Assembly: GCA_020724425.1 (NCBI GenBank)
Contig: DYGY01000006.1
Location: forward strand, 1 to 64,000
Reading direction: 5' to 3'
Source: Thermaerobacter marianensis
Lineage (GTDB): Bacteria; Bacillota; Sulfobacillia; DVGY01
Length of the DNA stretch: 64,000 nt
Below the pieces are notes generated by a model that saw only the letters and a list, made by a program, of their open reading frames with translations, was not told the origin of the DNA and ran no database searches. The stretch's first letter is position 1, and each line of letters starts with the position of its first letter. This document shows positions 63,423-64,000 of this stretch, in pieces. The translations under genes and the position numbers were made by a program.

Positions 63423-63788
63423 CTCCTTTCAAACTCTGTAGCCCTATTATTAGCGTTAACGCATTAAAGCCTACGCGGCTACCGGATGTATATTCACTGT
63501 GCCTATTTTAACATATCAAATTGCAATTGGGTAGTTTTTCAGGTTAATTAACAGGTAGTATATATCATGAGCAAATTGCTTCCGATTTAATCCTTTAGAG
63601 ATGATATTTTTCTCGGGTAAAGGTATATGTAGGTTGATTTGCCATTTATGTATCAAATGTTTTTGGGAAGGAACTAGAATCTTTTTGTTGAATCGAGCAA
63701 AGATAAAGTGATTAACTGGCTGTAGCTGCATGGTACTTTTATGTGAAAGGAGAATAGGCGATTTCCCTCTAGCTCGCCTTAATTTTCT
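63423..63788. other. Gap between the ferredoxin gene and the lipoprotein gene
   Basis: 366 bases. Near the ferredoxin gene is GTAGCC (63438-63443) ... GGCTAC (63477-63482) enclosing the perfect palindrome GCGTTAACGC (63453-63462). The remainder is AT-rich. A 71-codon - strand frame (63516-63731) has no ribosome-binding site and is not believed. GAAAGGAG (63744-63751) lies 38 bases before the lipoprotein ATG, too far to serve it. Confidence 0.5.
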
Positions 63789-64000
63789 ATGAAGTTAAGA
63801 GTTTTGGGTCTTCTTTTGCTTGGTATATTTGTACTTCTTCTTGGGGGATGTGGTATGAGTCCTCAAGTTGTTGAGGTGCTTCCTGCTCCTGGAACCCAGG
63901 AGGTTATGTTAGATGCCCGCTTAATCATATTTCTGGATAAGCCTGTTACGGGTAGCTGGTTAGCTGAACAGATTAGTATCAGTCCTTCTTTAGAGGGGCA
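63789..64000 (+). CDS. Lipoprotein with bacterial Ig-like domain, 3' end outside window
   Basis: Starts MKLRVLGLLLLGIFVLLLGG and then C, a type II signal peptide with lipobox LLGGC at about 17-21. After it comes PAPGTQEVMLDARLIIFLDK, the look of a Big_5 / SbsA-type Ig-like domain (SPANG-like start, then a TISISP-like ISISPSLEG). The frame runs off the right edge. ATG 63789 lacks a good ribosome-binding site. Function unknown; a cell-surface role is inferred. Confidence 0.8.
   Translation, partial: MKLRVLGLLLLGIFVLLLGGCGMSPQVVEVLPAPGTQEVMLDARLIIFLDKPVTGSWLAEQISISPSLEG

Noticed and set aside
63516-63731. 71-codon reading frame on the - strand
   Set aside because: No ribosome-binding site, no family resemblance, AT-rich intergenic composition.

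Overview
The window looks like chromosomal DNA of a spore-forming, Gram-positive-type anaerobe of the Bacillota (Clostridia or a close relative). The basis is the Firmicutes order ctsR-mcsA-mcsB-clpC ... yacL-ispD/F-cysS-rlmB-sigH ... secE-nusG-rplKAJL-rpoBC-ybxF-rpsLG-fusA-tuf, followed by the S10-spc-alpha ribosomal supercluster, ECF transporter genes, truA, rplM-rpsI and cwlD. SigH and CwlD point to sporulation. S14, L33 and L36 are all zinc-ribbon forms. Nearly every gene is on the + strand; only a conserved protein of unknown function, a biotin carboxylase and a ferredoxin are on the - strand. I see no insertion sequence, prophage, CRISPR array or rRNA gene. Species cannot be named from this alone.

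Layout. 1-6.4 kb: 3' part of a second EF-G paralogue, then the CtsR-controlled stress operon with a perfect CtsR operator. 6.4-9 kb: a small - strand gene of unknown function, a DUF134 DNA-binding protein overlapping a membrane HD-GYP protein; radA and disA, usual here in Bacillus, are absent. 9-15.4 kb: carD, yacL, a fused ispDF, cysS, rlmB, sigH. 15.4-17.5 kb: tRNAs, first tuf, rpmG, tRNA-Trp. 17.6-28.2 kb: secE to rpoC. 28.2-33 kb: ybxF, rpsL, rpsG, fusA, second tuf. 33-48.5 kb: S10-spc-alpha ribosomal genes with secY, adk, map, infA and rpoA, but without rpmD. 48.5-53.6 kb: ecfA1-ecfA2-ecfT, truA, rplM, rpsI, cwlD. 53.6-55 kb: accC-like gene (-). 55.1-60.6 kb: a tightly packed six-gene unit joining the AmmeMemoRadiSam trio to carbamate kinase, ornithine carbamoyltransferase and a cyclic-2,3-diphosphoglycerate-synthetase-like GTPase. 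60.7-64 kb: Fur-family regulator, half-size UPF0016 transporter, tRNA-Arg, MgtE, ferredoxin, and the start of a lipoprotein.

Most of the window is the conserved core of transcription and translation. The unusual material is in the gaps and at the right end. The most interesting items are: (i) a roughly 280-nt leader of sigH, downstream of a near-consensus promoter, that can fold into a three-way junction with mutually exclusive pairings and ends in a hairpin that buries the sigH ribosome-binding site; (ii) a compact pseudoknotted RNA followed at once by a terminator between cysS and rlmB; (iii) the AmmeMemoRadiSam/carbamoyl operon, whose biochemical role is not established; and (iv) smaller switch-like leaders before ybxF and accC. 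RNA folds were drawn by hand from complementarity and have not been energy-minimised or tested for covariation.
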